DNA of 64,000 nucleotides from Verrucomicrobiota bacterium (GCA_023432225.1 JAEYUW010000040.1:62001-126000), one strand, 5' to 3'. Shown: positions 49,435 through 58,504, counted from the stretch's first letter. The notes: generated by a model not told the origin, from the sequence alone. A program made the numbers and translations.

Positions 49435-49980
49435 TCAGTAAGTGAAGGCAGCCGCGACGGTGGCGAGACCGTAAACCAGGAGGAACAGCCCGAGCACACG
49501 CGGCCGCTGCGGGCGGAAGAAAAGCCACTCGAAAAAGTCGCGCAACCGATACGGCGCCGCCGCCAGGTAGAGTGCCAGCGCGAGCGCCACATAAACCGCC
49601 GTCACCATCAGCAGACGCCACGGATGCTGCCACTCCATGTAGGCGGCGTAGAGCAACGGCTCGGCCGCGAGCAGCACGAGCACGCACAGCCCGCGCACGG
49701 CGAGGAAGTCCGGCGCGTAGACGAACGCCAGCACCGCCAGCGCGCCGAAGGCGAGCATCACGGGCCACGGATTCTGGAAGAAAATCAGGTCCGCCTCACC
49801 GAGCTTCGAGATCCGGAAGAGAAACCACAGCGCGCCGACGCCGAAGAACAGCCAGGCGCCGCGCTGCGACCGCGGCAGCGCCTTCGCCGTCGAGCTCACG
49901 CGCGAACTGCCCGACGCCAGCAACGCGCCGAGCAGCGCGAGAAAGAGACCGGGAAGAAGCGTGGCGAGAAAGAGACTCAT
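49435..49980 (-). CDS. Polytopic membrane protein of unknown function (181 aa)
   Basis: A 181-residue protein with five to six hydrophobic segments, including LATLLPGLFLALLGALLASG, AWLFFGVGALWFLFRISKLG, and VLGLFLLVYGLATVAAAFTY. Between them are short basic loops. I recognise no family. The start at MSLFLATLLPG is preferred over an ATG seven codons upstream because it places the first helix correctly. The gene ends three bases before gmk and probably heads the gmk-MBL-paralogue transcript. Upstream is a 123-base gap occupied by a CACGAAA-word inverted repeat, then miaB. Confidence 0.7.
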   Translation of the reverse strand: MSLFLATLLPGLFLALLGALLASGSSRVSSTAKALPRSQRGAWLFFGVGALWFLFRISKLGEADLIFFQNPWPVMLAFGALAVLAFVYAPDFLAVRGLCVLVLLAAEPLLYAAYMEWQHPWRLLMVTAVYVALALALYLAAAPYRLRDFFEWLFFRPQRPRVLGLFLLVYGLATVAAAFTY

Positions 49981-49981
49981 C

Positions 49982-50100
49982 GGGAGAAGACCACGAAACA
50001 CACGAAAGACACGAAAAGGGAAAGATTCATTTTCCGCGGCCTGGGCGAAGAAAGAGTAAGCAGGACTCTCCGGCTTTCGTGTGTTTGGTGTGTTTCGTAG
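49982..50100. repeat. CACGAAA/TTTCGTG inverted repeat between miaB and the membrane gene
   Basis: Left arm GAAGACCACGAAACACACGA then AAGACACG; right arm CTTTCGTGTGTTTGGTGTGT then TTCGTAGTG. The arms are imperfectly inverted across about 55 bases and fill the 123-base gap between co-oriented genes. Confidence 0.65.
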
Positions 50101-50103
50101 TGA

Positions 50104-51465
50104 TCACTGCTCCACTCCCGCCAGCGCCAGCTCTCCGTAGAGCACCGCGGTGGACACGCGGTTGATCTTCACCGGGACGAGTTCGCCGATGAGGCGTTCG
50201 TGGGCGGCGAAGTGCACGATGCGGTTGCCGCGCGTGCGGCCCATGAATTGCAGACCCTTCTTGTCCGGCCCCTCGACGAGCACTTCCTGCGTCGTGCCGA
50301 GGAGCGTGGCGTTGCGGCGGTCGGAATTCTGCTCGAGCAGGCGCAACAGGATTTGATTCCGCTCCTCCTTCACCTCGTCCGGAATCTGGTCGCCCATGTC
50401 GGCGGCGGGCGTGCCGGAGCGGACGGAATATTTGAAGACGTAGGCCATGTCGTAGTTGCAGGCCTCGAAGAGCGCGCGTGTCTGCTCGAAGTCCTCCGCC
50501 GTCTCGCCGGGAAAGCCGACGATGATGTCCGTGGAAAAATACATGTCCGGCCGCACGCGGCGCAGGTCGTCGACGATCTGCTTGTAGCGGTCGCGCGAGT
50601 AAGGCCGGTTCATCAGCTTCAGGATGCGGTCGCTGCCGGACTGCATCGGCAGGTGGACGTATTCGCAGAGTTTCTCGAGCCGGCCGTAGGCGGCGACGAG
50701 GTCGTCTTTGAAGCCGCGCGGGTGCGGCGAGGTGAAGCGGATGCGCTTGATGCCCGGGATGGCGTTCACGCGCTCGAGCAGTTGCACGAACGGACTCACG
50801 CCGCCCGTGTGCTGGTAATCGCGTCGGCCGTAACTCGTCACGATCTGGCCGAGCAGCGTGATCTCGCGCACGCCGCGATCGGCGAGTTCCTCGCATTCGC
50901 GCACGATCTCGTCCATCGGCCGCGAGCGTTCGTCGCCGCGCGTTTTGGGGACGATGCAGAACGCGCAATCCATGTTGCAGCCCTGCTGGATCGAGACGAA
51001 CGCGGTGACTTGGCGATCTTCGAGCACGTGTTCGCGAATCGTGTTCTGCGAACCGGCTTCCTCGGCGATGTCGACGATACGCGTCGGCAGCACGGCGCCG
51101 GCGGCTTGTGCGGCACGCAGGTTGTCGAGGTGATCGGGAACCTGGTGAAATTTCTGCGTGCCGACGATGAGATCGACGTCCGGCAACGCATCGAGCAGCG
51201 CGGCGCCGCGGTTTTGCGCCATGCAACCGAGGATGCCGATCATGAAGCGCGGATTGCGCTTCTTCTTCTGCGAAAGGTAGCCGGCTTTGCCGATGGCTTT
51301 CTGCTCGGCCATGTCGCGCACGCTGCAGGTGTTGAGCAGCATCACGTCGGCGCTGTCCTCGTCCTGCACGATGCGATAACCCCGGGCGCGCAGCATCGCC
51401 GCGACAGCCTCGCTGTCGCGCTCGTTCATCTGGCAGCCGTAGGTTTTGATGAAGACGCGGTTCAT
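50104..51465 (-). CDS. miaB: tRNA 2-methylthio-N6-isopentenyladenosine-37 synthase
   Basis: A 453-residue radical-SAM methylthiotransferase. The N-terminal UPF0004 domain has cysteines in KTYGCQMNERDSEAV, LLNTCSVRDMAEQK and GILGCMAQNRG. The radical SAM cluster motif is QQGCNMDCAFCIVPKTRGDE (CX3CX2C). A C-terminal TRAM domain includes VLVEGPDKKG and GRTRGNRIVHF. It thiomethylates i6A at tRNA position 37. The ATG at 51465 (MNRVFIKTYGCQMN) is the family's usual N-terminus. It is the first gene of the minus-strand run. Its upstream spacer (228 bases) contains a CGCGGAT-type inverted repeat. Confidence 0.95.
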   Translation of the reverse strand: MNRVFIKTYGCQMNERDSEAVAAMLRARGYRIVQDEDSADVMLLNTCSVRDMAEQKAIGKAGYLSQKKKRNPRFMIGILGCMAQNRGAALLDALPDVDLIVGTQKFHQVPDHLDNLRAAQAAGAVLPTRIVDIAEEAGSQNTIREHVLEDRQVTAFVSIQQGCNMDCAFCIVPKTRGDERSRPMDEIVRECEELADRGVREITLLGQIVTSYGRRDYQHTGGVSPFVQLLERVNAIPGIKRIRFTSPHPRGFKDDLVAAYGRLEKLCEYVHLPMQSGSDRILKLMNRPYSRDRYKQIVDDLRRVRPDMYFSTDIIVGFPGETAEDFEQTRALFEACNYDMAYVFKYSVRSGTPAADMGDQIPDEVKEERNQILLRLLEQNSDRRNATLLGTTQEVLVEGPDKKGLQFMGRTRGNRIVHFAAHERLIGELVPVKINRVSTAVLYGELALAGVEQ

Positions 51466-51555
51466 CCGGTGGAGGGCTCTAGCTACCCGCAACCGACGCG
51501 CGGTCAACGCGGGAAACGTCTGCCTCAATGGCCGCGCGAAGACCGGCGCGGACTT

Positions 51556-51616
51556 CCCGCGGATAACGCGGATCGACGCGGATGTTTAATCCGTGTTCAT
51601 CCGCGTGATCCGCGGG
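51556..51616. repeat. CGCGGAT/ATCCGCG inverted repeat between divergent genes
   Basis: CCCGCGGATAACGCGGAT with ACGCGGATG, then TTTAAT, then CCGTGTTCATCCGCGTGATC and CGCGGG. The arms are imperfectly inverted around TTTAAT. It lies within the 228-base divergent region between miaB and the lytic transglycosylase gene, so promoters may overlap it. Confidence 0.65.
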
Positions 51617-51693
51617 GACCGGTTCGGGTCTTCATCTGAATTGTTTCGCGCTCGACGGGCCCGCTCCTCAAATGGCGCCCACTCACTCGCGTT

Positions 51694-52677
51694 ATGAAAC
51701 TGCTTCGCCTTCCGCTGCTCCTGCCGCTTTTCACCGCGGCCGCGCTGGCGCAGTCGGCGAAGCCCGCGCCGGCGAGGCCGGCGGCCGAGCCGGAGATCGA
51801 CCTCGACGCGCTCTACCGCCAAGGCAAGCAGCTGTTCGACGACTACGCGCCGCCGGAGGTGAAGCGGGAGTTCTATTTTCCTGCGAAGGAGGAATGGGAT
51901 GCGTTTGCCGCGCGCCTGCAGACCGCGCTCGATCAAAACGATCTTGGCGTCCTCGCCGCTTATGAACCGGAGGCGCGAGCCGCGTTGAAAGCGCTGCAAT
52001 TGTTTCCCGATTACGCGGATTACGCGGAGTGGCTCGAAGAGCGGCTTGATTACATCCAAGCCGCCGGCATCGCCGCGAAGCAGCCCGGCCACGCGCTGCC
52101 GCCCAAGCCACCCGCGCTGAAGCCGGGACAACGTCCGCCGGTCACGACGCCGGACATTCCTTACTACAATCTCTGGCTCGCGCGCCTGCGCACGCGACCC
52201 GTGCCCGCGCGGGCGACGCCGCTGCTGCCCATCGTGCGCGCCGCGTTCGCGGCCGAGGGTGTGCCGGCAGAGTTGGCGTGGCTGGCGGAAGTGGAATCGA
52301 CGTTTAATCCCTCCGCGCGCAGCCCGGCGGGAGCGCGAGGGCTTTACCAGTTCGTGCCCGCCACGGCAAAAAGCCTCGGTTTGAGCACGTGGTTGCCCGA
52401 CGAGCGCACCGATCCGGAGAAATCCGCGCGCGCCGCCGCGCGTTATCTGCGCACGCTGCACGGCAAATTCGGCGACTGGCCGCTCGCGCTCGCGGCCTAC
52501 AATGCCGGCGAGGGCCGGGTGCGCCGCCTGCTCGCCGCGCGGAAGGCGAACTCGTTCGCCGCGATCGCTCCGAGTCTGCCGTCGGAAACGCGCATGTATG
52601 TGCCGAAGGTGCTCGCGACGCTCCAAGTGCGCGCCGGCGTCGCGCCGGGCCAGCTCGCCGCGCCACGCACCGGCTGA
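51694..52677 (+). CDS. Lytic transglycosylase (SLT domain)
   Basis: A 327-residue secreted enzyme. The signal peptide is MKLLRLPLLLPLFTAAALAQ. A roughly 150-residue N-terminal region (DLDALYRQGKQLFDDYAPPE...) with a Pro-rich linker is followed by the SLT catalytic domain. This has Glu in LAWLAEVESTFNPSARSPAG, the block ARGLYQFVPATAKSLGL and the later ALAAYNAGEGRVRRLL. It cleaves peptidoglycan between MurNAc and GlcNAc, forming 1,6-anhydro ends. The domain order fits soluble Slt-like or MltE/MltC-like enzymes rather than a lipoprotein, since no lipobox is present. A bidirectional terminator separates it from the convergent PEP-CTERM gene. Confidence 0.92.
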   Translation: MKLLRLPLLLPLFTAAALAQSAKPAPARPAAEPEIDLDALYRQGKQLFDDYAPPEVKREFYFPAKEEWDAFAARLQTALDQNDLGVLAAYEPEARAALKALQLFPDYADYAEWLEERLDYIQAAGIAAKQPGHALPPKPPALKPGQRPPVTTPDIPYYNLWLARLRTRPVPARATPLLPIVRAAFAAEGVPAELAWLAEVESTFNPSARSPAGARGLYQFVPATAKSLGLSTWLPDERTDPEKSARAAARYLRTLHGKFGDWPLALAAYNAGEGRVRRLLAARKANSFAAIAPSLPSETRMYVPKVLATLQVRAGVAPGQLAAPRTG

Positions 52678-52684
52678 AAAACAA

Positions 52685-52706
52685 AGCCGGCCCACTCGGG
52701 CCGGCT
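52685..52706. terminator. Bidirectional terminator between convergent genes
   Basis: A 9-base perfect stem AGCCGGCCC / GGGCCGGCT with loop ACTC, only 7 bases after the lytic transglycosylase stop. CGTTTACG follows on the plus strand and TTTGTTTTT on the minus strand, so it serves both genes. Confidence 0.8.
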
Positions 52707-52729
52707 CGTTTACGTAACCCGAAAAAGGC

Positions 52730-53638
52730 TCAGTTCGCCTTGACCGCGACCAGTGCCGCGACCGCCGCTTGCTGACGGCGACGCCACCAGACAAGGCCCA
52801 GCGCGGCGAGACCGACGAGCGCCGCATAGGTCGACGGCTCCGGCACGGCCGAGACGGAGATGTTGTCGAAGTAGAGTTCTCCCGCGGCGACCGGCCCGGC
52901 GCCTTGGTTGAGCACCGCGATCAACTGCAGACCGAGGCCATTCAGGTTCGGCGCTTCCAGGCCCGCCTGCGCGCCGTCGAGATCGAACGAGCCGACATTG
53001 AAAAACGTCGAGCCATTGAGGCTGTAGCCGGCGGACATGACCTTCGTGTCGCCATTGTAGTCCAGACGGAGGAGGACATCGGTCGTGTCGAGCGTGCTCA
53101 CGACCGTGCGCTGGCGGTCGAAGTCGCCGGTGCCGGCGTTCCAGATGCCCCACTCGGCGGCGAGCTGCGCGCCGCCGTTGAACGTCGAGAGATACATGCC
53201 GTAGTAGGCGTTGTTGCCGTTGGCCGAAGTGAGCGTGTAAGTCTCAAGGCCTTGGTAAGTGTAGCCGGTGCTCGGCGTGACGAGATTCGTCGCGGAGACC
53301 ACGGCGCTCCAGCTCGACGTGAACGGATTGCCCGTGGCGAGTCCGGCGCCGCCGATCTCGTTCGAACTCGTGCTCGGCGAGACCCAGCCCGCGCGACTGA
53401 AGTTGAACGCGGCTTGCGCGCTCGAGCTGGTGTATTCGAGGCGGCCGTTGACGTTGGCCCACGCCGCGCCCGTGTCGGCGAGCAGAAAGCGCCATTGTCC
53501 CGCGGCCTGCGGGTTGGAATCCTGGAGAACGAGATTGTTGTCGTTGAAATCGTCGGAGCCGACGAACGTCTGGGCGGACAGCGGCAGCGAGGCGAGACAG
53601 CAGCCCGCGAGGAGAGTGAAGAGGTAACGTGTTTTCAT
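52730..53638 (-). CDS. PEP-CTERM sorting-domain protein with LamG/concanavalin-like body (302 aa)
   Basis: A 302-residue secreted protein. The signal peptide is TRYLFTLLAGCCLASLPLSA. A beta-rich body begins FVGSDDFNDNNLVLQ and has a jelly-roll-like pattern; it ends LYFDNISVSAVPEPST. The anchor is VPEPST, a hydrophobic helix (AALVGLAALGLVWW) and RRR. An unusual 14-residue tail (QQAAVAALVAVKAN) follows, longer than most PEP-CTERM proteins. The start at MKTRYLF removes an Arg-rich upstream extension. It should be processed by an exosortase encoded elsewhere. The opening FxDDFNDNN resembles carbohydrate-binding or DUF-type lectin-like domains, but no function is assigned. Confidence 0.83.
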   Translation of the reverse strand: MKTRYLFTLLAGCCLASLPLSAQTFVGSDDFNDNNLVLQDSNPQAAGQWRFLLADTGAAWANVNGRLEYTSSSAQAAFNFSRAGWVSPSTSSNEIGGAGLATGNPFTSSWSAVVSATNLVTPSTGYTYQGLETYTLTSANGNNAYYGMYLSTFNGGAQLAAEWGIWNAGTGDFDRQRTVVSTLDTTDVLLRLDYNGDTKVMSAGYSLNGSTFFNVGSFDLDGAQAGLEAPNLNGLGLQLIAVLNQGAGPVAAGELYFDNISVSAVPEPSTYAALVGLAALGLVWWRRRQQAAVAALVAVKAN

Positions 53639-53854
53639 AGGTGTGTTCGTGCGCGCAGGAGAGAACGCGGCGCGGCGACTCGAACAAGCGCACGACCCTA
53701 AGGGATTCCCGCAATTTTTCGCGGCGCGGTAAGGCCGCGCCGAATCGCGGTCTCGGAATGCACGCGCATTCACCCGCGACCGCGCACGCCGCGCGCTCGC
53801 GCTCGGCGATTCAACCCACGCTCGTGCTCTGGACCGGCGCGCCCGGGCTCCGCC

Positions 53855-54460
53855 TCAGCGCGCCAGCCCCTGCTCGCGCACCCACAGCGCAGCGCGCGCG
53901 ACCAGCGCGTTCGCGTGCGGCAGCCCGAGCTTGCCCTTGATGTTTTCCCGGTGCGTCTCGATCGTCTTCGCGCTCACGCCGAGTGCCGTGGCAATCTCCT
54001 GCGTGGAGCGTCCGTGCCCCAACTGCGTGAACACGTGCAGTTCGCGCTCGGAGAGCACCGCCAGCTCATGCGTGCCCGGCGTCGCGCGGGCCACGCGGGG
54101 CGTCGCTTCGCGCAGCGCGTCCAAAACCGCTGTGGGCCCGGCGTGCTTCGATACGAAGGCGCTCGCGCCGGCGTGCAACGCCTTCGGCTTGTAGACGGTT
54201 TCGTCGAGCATCGAGAGCACCACGATGCGCAGGCCCGGAGCCTCGCGCCGCAAGTCGCGGATCAGTTTTAAGCCGTCGTCGTCCTGCAGCATCAGGTCCA
54301 CCACCGCGGCCTCCGGACGAGTTTGCGCAACCAGAGCGAGCGCCTCCGCGGGATTGCGCGCCTGCGCGCACACTTCCCACGCCGGGTCGTTGTTCAACAC
54401 CGCCACGACACCCGCCCGGAAAAGGGGATGGTCGTCCACGATAAGCACAGAACGTTTCAC
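53855..54460 (-). CDS. NarL/LuxR-type response regulator
   Basis: A 201-residue regulator. The receiver has D9/D10 (VLIVDDHPLF), phospho-acceptor D55 (AAVVDLMLQDDDG), Ser/Thr in VVLSMLD and Lys in SAFVSKHAG. The C-terminal LuxR-type HTH is LSERELHVFTQLGHGRSTQE then IATALGVSAKTIETHRENIK. The GTG at 54460 aligns with the receiver's start; upstream in-frame ATGs add a non-domain leader. No kinase gene is adjacent, so the partner is elsewhere. It is divergent from a metallophosphatase gene across a 211-base, locally AT-rich region. The 216 bases after it show no gene, only a short GGCGCGG...CCGCGCC hairpin near 53723-53740. Confidence 0.9.
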   Translation of the reverse strand: MKRSVLIVDDHPLFRAGVVAVLNNDPAWEVCAQARNPAEALALVAQTRPEAAVVDLMLQDDDGLKLIRDLRREAPGLRIVVLSMLDETVYKPKALHAGASAFVSKHAGPTAVLDALREATPRVARATPGTHELAVLSERELHVFTQLGHGRSTQEIATALGVSAKTIETHRENIKGKLGLPHANALVARAALWVREQGLAR

Positions 54461-54671
54461 GGGAGGAATGACGATGCAGAGCAGTCGTTTCTTAGCCGCT
54501 GACAAACGTGAAGACGCCCGAATGCCCACATTAGTTGTTTATGCCGTGAGATCGTCCGACATCGGCCAGGGAAGGACCCCATTCCGCCCTTCCCCAACCG
54601 GCCTCATTAAGGGCAAGAACGGCCCATGCTTCTGAGTTGTCAGTGCCGGCGAGGTCCGAAACATCGGCGAG

Positions 54672-56018
54672 ATGCCTATCCGCCGCCTCGTCATCGCGCT
54701 CGCGCTCCTCGCCAGCGGGTGCGGTGCGCTCATGCGCGGCGCCGAGATTGAGGCCCTCCTGATCGTGACGGGCGATCAACACTCCGCTTACGAGCGAACG
54801 GCGCAGTTCATCGCGCTCGTGGACCGCCTGCGCCTGAAGAACCCGGATCTGCCCATCGCCGTGCTGCTCAATGGCGACACGCAGGAATACGGCAACGTCA
54901 TCGCGCGCCGTTCACACGGCGCGATCGACTTCGAGATGTTCCGCGCCCTCGCGAGTCGCGTGCCGACGTTCATCAACCTCGGGAATCACGACCCGGAATT
55001 CTACGACGTGGCCGAAACCGTGAAGCGCGTCCGCGCCACCGGCGTCGTGCCGATCGGCAATCTGCGCGATCGCGCCACCGGAAAATACTTCACCGATCCC
55101 GCGGTGGCGCTGCGACTCGGCCGCATCGACACGGTGCTCGTCGGTCTCACCACCGACCACCTTTCCACCTACCGCGTGCCGATCCGTCCGTCGCTCAAGG
55201 TCGCGGAGCCCGTCGCGTGGGGTCGCGAAAATCTGCCGCGTCTGGCCAAAGAAGGTCCGCTCATCGTGCTGAGCCACGCGGGGCTCGAAGCGGATCGCGA
55301 GCTCCTGAAGATTGTGCCCGAGGGCACGCTATTCGCCGGCGCGCACGATCACTTGCGCTTTGTGCACCCGCAGGGGCGCACCGTTTATTTCCACAGCGGC
55401 AGCTGGAACAGCCACGTCTCCCTCGTCTGGTTGCGCCAAGGTCTCGGCGGCAACCTCCTGTGGCGCGTCGAACAGGTCGAACTCTCCGAAAACGGCGTCA
55501 CCGACGCGCCGATGGCCGAGTTCATCGCCAAGGTCCGGCGCGAATTCGGGCAACCGGAGGATCTCGCCATCGTGGGGCGCTTGCGCGCGCCGCTGGCTCC
55601 GGCCGCCGCCGCCCGTTTCGTGGTCAATGCGCTGCGCGAAGCGACGCACGTCGACGCGGCCTTCATCGGCAACACGACTTTCGGCGGCGGTTTGCCGGGT
55701 GGCGAAATCCCGCGGCTGGCCTTCGACGCCTGCGTGCGCTTCGACGGCGCGATCTTCACCGCCGAAGTGGATGGCGTGCGTCTGCGCGAGCTCGTCGCCC
55801 GCTCCAACCAGGGCCCAAGCACGCCGTTTGCGGAGCGGCTGGGCGATTTCCTCGTGGCCGCGGCACCCGAGAACATCGCGCCCGACCGCCGTTACCGCAT
55901 CGCGACCACGGATTGGGGCGCCCGCAACTCGGCACGCTATTTCGGCCTGGACCTCGGCTGGCAGGAGCTGCCCGGCGCAAAACTGAAGGCAATCGCGACT
56001 GCCGCCCTGCAACGCTGA
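54672..56018 (+). CDS. Metallophosphatase with 5'-nucleotidase C-terminal domain
   Basis: A 448-residue calcineurin-like phosphoesterase. The signal sequence ends LALLASGC and looks like a lipobox, so it may be a lipoprotein. The metal motifs are LIVTGDQHSAY, VLLNGDTQEYGN, INLGNHDPEFYD, IVLSHAGLEAD and FAGAHDHLRFVH. The 5'-nucleotidase C-terminal domain begins around residue 290 (AIVGRLRAPLAPA) and contains GNTTFGGGLPGGEI. Characterised relatives (UshA, YfkN) hydrolyse nucleotides or nucleotide sugars outside the cytoplasm; the substrate here is unassigned. It sits between two LuxR-type regulator genes, which may or may not control it. Confidence 0.88.
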   Translation: MPIRRLVIALALLASGCGALMRGAEIEALLIVTGDQHSAYERTAQFIALVDRLRLKNPDLPIAVLLNGDTQEYGNVIARRSHGAIDFEMFRALASRVPTFINLGNHDPEFYDVAETVKRVRATGVVPIGNLRDRATGKYFTDPAVALRLGRIDTVLVGLTTDHLSTYRVPIRPSLKVAEPVAWGRENLPRLAKEGPLIVLSHAGLEADRELLKIVPEGTLFAGAHDHLRFVHPQGRTVYFHSGSWNSHVSLVWLRQGLGGNLLWRVEQVELSENGVTDAPMAEFIAKVRREFGQPEDLAIVGRLRAPLAPAAAARFVVNALREATHVDAAFIGNTTFGGGLPGGEIPRLAFDACVRFDGAIFTAEVDGVRLRELVARSNQGPSTPFAERLGDFLVAAAPENIAPDRRYRIATTDWGARNSARYFGLDLGWQELPGAKLKAIATAALQR

Positions 56019-56201
56019 CGCGGGCTGGCATCGCTCGGCCAGGTCGGGCGCGGACTCTGCTCCACCCCGCGGGTCTCCGGCGGCGAAGGGATTCGCCTCG
56101 CTACCCCGCGACGCCGGGCTCGCAAACGCGCGAGCCGAGGGCGAAATATCCAGGCGCGATCACACGTTGCCGCACCGCGCGGTTTTCACCGCTGGTCCGC
56201 C

Positions 56202-56846
56202 TCAGATCTCGTCCACGTAACCGTGCTTCATCGCGTAGCGCACGAGTTCCGCCGGCTCCCGCATGCCGAGCTTGTCCTTCAGCGACGTGAGGTGGTTCTG
56301 CACCGTCTTCACGTTCATGCCGAGGCGCTGGGCGATGACCTTCGTATTCTCGCCCCGCGCAAAGCCCCGCAGCACTTCCCGCTCGCGCGGTGTCAGCGGG
56401 CTCGTGGTCGCGCTCTCATTGACAACGTGCTCGGCCAACAGGCGAGCGGCCGCGGCGCAGTAATACGTTTCGCCCGCCAGCACGCGGCCAAGCCCCTCGC
56501 GAAACACCTCCAAGCCCGACCGCGTCATGACAAAGCCCTGCACGCCCAAGTTGGCCGCCTCGCGCACGATCGGGGCTTGCTCGCGGGCGGAGAGCATGAA
56601 CCAGCGCACTTTTGGCAGACGCGGCGCCATCCGCCGCACGACGTCCGCGCCGCGCCCGTCCGGCAGCGTCGAGCCTACCAAGACGAGATCGGGGGGCGGA
56701 TTGGTGCCAACCAGTGCGGCCTCTGCTTCGTCGACGGAGCTGGCTTGCACGGCGAGATTGAGGCCCAATTCCACCGTCAAAAGTTGCACGAAGAGTTGCC
56801 GCACCATTCCGTGCTCCGCGACTAAACCAATGTAGTAGGCTGACAT
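56202..56846 (-). CDS. Atypical LuxR-type response regulator lacking the phospho-acceptor
   Basis: A 214-residue protein with a receiver-like N-terminus and a LuxR HTH (LTPREREVLRGFARGENTKV then IAQRLGMNVKTVQNHLTSLK). The usual DLVLLD acceptor reads DLVLVGSTLPDG, placing Gly58 where Asp should be. The acidic pair is only AEH (residues 10-12), and the usual Lys block reads GFVMTRSG. Phosphorylation by a kinase is therefore unlikely; it may act constitutively or by ligand or partner binding. The start at 56846 gives a fold starting MSAYYIGLVAEHG. A 34-codon in-frame upstream extension has no domain. The 281-base divergent region to the next gene shows no recognised feature. Confidence 0.86.
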   Translation of the reverse strand: MSAYYIGLVAEHGMVRQLFVQLLTVELGLNLAVQASSVDEAEAALVGTNPPPDLVLVGSTLPDGRGADVVRRMAPRLPKVRWFMLSAREQAPIVREAANLGVQGFVMTRSGLEVFREGLGRVLAGETYYCAAAARLLAEHVVNESATTSPLTPREREVLRGFARGENTKVIAQRLGMNVKTVQNHLTSLKDKLGMREPAELVRYAMKHGYVDEI

Positions 56847-57127
56847 GAAGTAATTCGCTGGGTTGAGCTTCCGCAGCCCCGCACGGCGCAGAAAAAGAGA
56901 GTGGGGATAACAAGAGAGACACCGGTTTTCCGAGTCCGAATCGGTCACTCGACATAGGAATATTCGATTTGTTAACGGGAAAAACTCCCGGAGCGCCCTT
57001 GAATATCCTGGCTGTGTCCCATCATCGCGCTCCCGCGCGCGATTACCTCACCACGCGAGCCGAGGCACCTCGCCGTGTGGGAAATAGGATTGGCGTTCGC
57101 GACGCCTTCGCTTGGCTGGCGCGCATC

Positions 57128-58504
57128 ATGGGTTTCTTCGATCGCTTCACCGGCAAGAAAGCACCAGCGCCCGCGCCGACCACCCCACTCCCGGCGGCAG
57201 CACCGAACGCGCCAACGCCCTCCCCGGCTCCCGCCGCTCCCGCCGCGGCGACGGCCGGTGGCGTCCTGCCCCAACTCGCCGCGGCGAAAGCCCGCCTGGC
57301 CGCCCGCGATCTCCCGGGGGCCATGGGAATCTACGAACAAGTGCTCGCGTCCGCCGGCGACCGTCCGGACGTGCTGCTCACCATCTCGGGTGACCTCGGC
57401 ACCCATGGTCACATCCGCGAACTGATCGAACTCGTCGCGCCACGCTACGACGCCGAGCGACATGGTCCCGGCCCGGGCATGAATCTCCTTCAAGCCTACC
57501 TCGCCGCCCGTTCTCCGGAGGCCGCACAGCACCTGCTCGATCTGCTGTTTTCACTCAACCGCCCCGAACTCGAGCACCGCCTCATCGGCTTCTCCCGCGC
57601 CCTCGCCGAGCTCTCCATCTCGGAGGCCGCGCCAGGCGGCGACCTCGAAGCGGGCACGAAGATCAGCCTCGTCAGCATCAGCAAGCCGATCTGGTTCTAC
57701 GGCCTCGAAAACCACGCCGCGGCACTCCTGCCCGCGCGCCAAGGGAAGCTGCGCCGCGTGGCGTTTGCCCAATGCGCCTTGCTCGGCGAAGCGAATCTCA
57801 TGGAGCGCGCCGCGCAGCCCGAGGAAGTCGTCGGCCGCTTCACGCGCGGGCTTCCGCTGTGGTTTGCCGAGACGTTTTGCTTCAGCTCGGGCTACGACCC
57901 GATAGCTGGCATCGGTCTTTTCGCACCGAAGCACTACGCGCTTTTCCCGATGGAGTGGGCGGCCGAAAACATCCGGCAACTCGACGAATCCGCCCAAGGC
58001 GGCCTCGACTACGTCATCACGTTCGCGCTGCGCAGCCGCAACGCCGACTACGAGCTCACCGCCCGCATCTGGGAAGTGAAAAAATTCCGCGAGCTGAAAA
58101 CGTTCACGACGCGCTGGGCGCCCGCCGACGCCGATACGGTGCTCACGCAATTTCACCAGCAGCTGAAAACCTACATGGAGTGGCAGCCCGCGACCGGCGG
58201 ACTCGCCTATGCGCCCCCCGCGGCACCGCTCAGCTACATCCAGGCCCTCGGCGGCTCGCTCACGCTCTTCCTCGGCGAAAAGCAGATGCTCGCGCCCGAG
58301 CAGATCGTCGCGTCTGTCGACCTTTTCCTGAAAGCCGCGCAAGCCAACCCGGCCGACGCCCGCGCGCAACTGGCGCTCGTCACCGCGCTTCAACGCCTGC
58401 AAGCACGCGGTCTGCCCGCCGACGAAACCGCGCTCGCCCACGCGCGCGCCTGGCTGGCGAGTGAGGCCGCCGCGAACGCCGGTGTGAGCGACATCGCCCT
58501 CTGA
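57128..58504 (+). CDS. Hypothetical tetratricopeptide-like cytoplasmic protein (458 aa)
   Basis: A 458-residue protein. The N-terminus (MGFFDRFTGKKAPAPAPTTP) is followed by a Pro/Ala-rich linker to about residue 45. Alpha-helical segments resembling TPR repeats follow: LAAAKARLAARDLPGAMGIY and ALAELSISEAAPGGDLE. The second half has mixed strands, with SKPIWFYGLENHAAALLPAR and GLPLWFAETFCFSSGYDPIA, and a final helical region (NPADARAQLALVTALQRLQ). No catalytic motif stands out. The start at MGFFDRFTGKK is a common N-terminus of cytoplasmic Verrucomicrobia and Bacteroidetes proteins with similar linkers. No function is assigned. Confidence 0.72.
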   Translation: MGFFDRFTGKKAPAPAPTTPLPAAAPNAPTPSPAPAAPAAATAGGVLPQLAAAKARLAARDLPGAMGIYEQVLASAGDRPDVLLTISGDLGTHGHIRELIELVAPRYDAERHGPGPGMNLLQAYLAARSPEAAQHLLDLLFSLNRPELEHRLIGFSRALAELSISEAAPGGDLEAGTKISLVSISKPIWFYGLENHAAALLPARQGKLRRVAFAQCALLGEANLMERAAQPEEVVGRFTRGLPLWFAETFCFSSGYDPIAGIGLFAPKHYALFPMEWAAENIRQLDESAQGGLDYVITFALRSRNADYELTARIWEVKKFRELKTFTTRWAPADADTVLTQFHQQLKTYMEWQPATGGLAYAPPAAPLSYIQALGGSLTLFLGEKQMLAPEQIVASVDLFLKAAQANPADARAQLALVTALQRLQARGLPADETALAHARAWLASEAAANAGVSDIAL

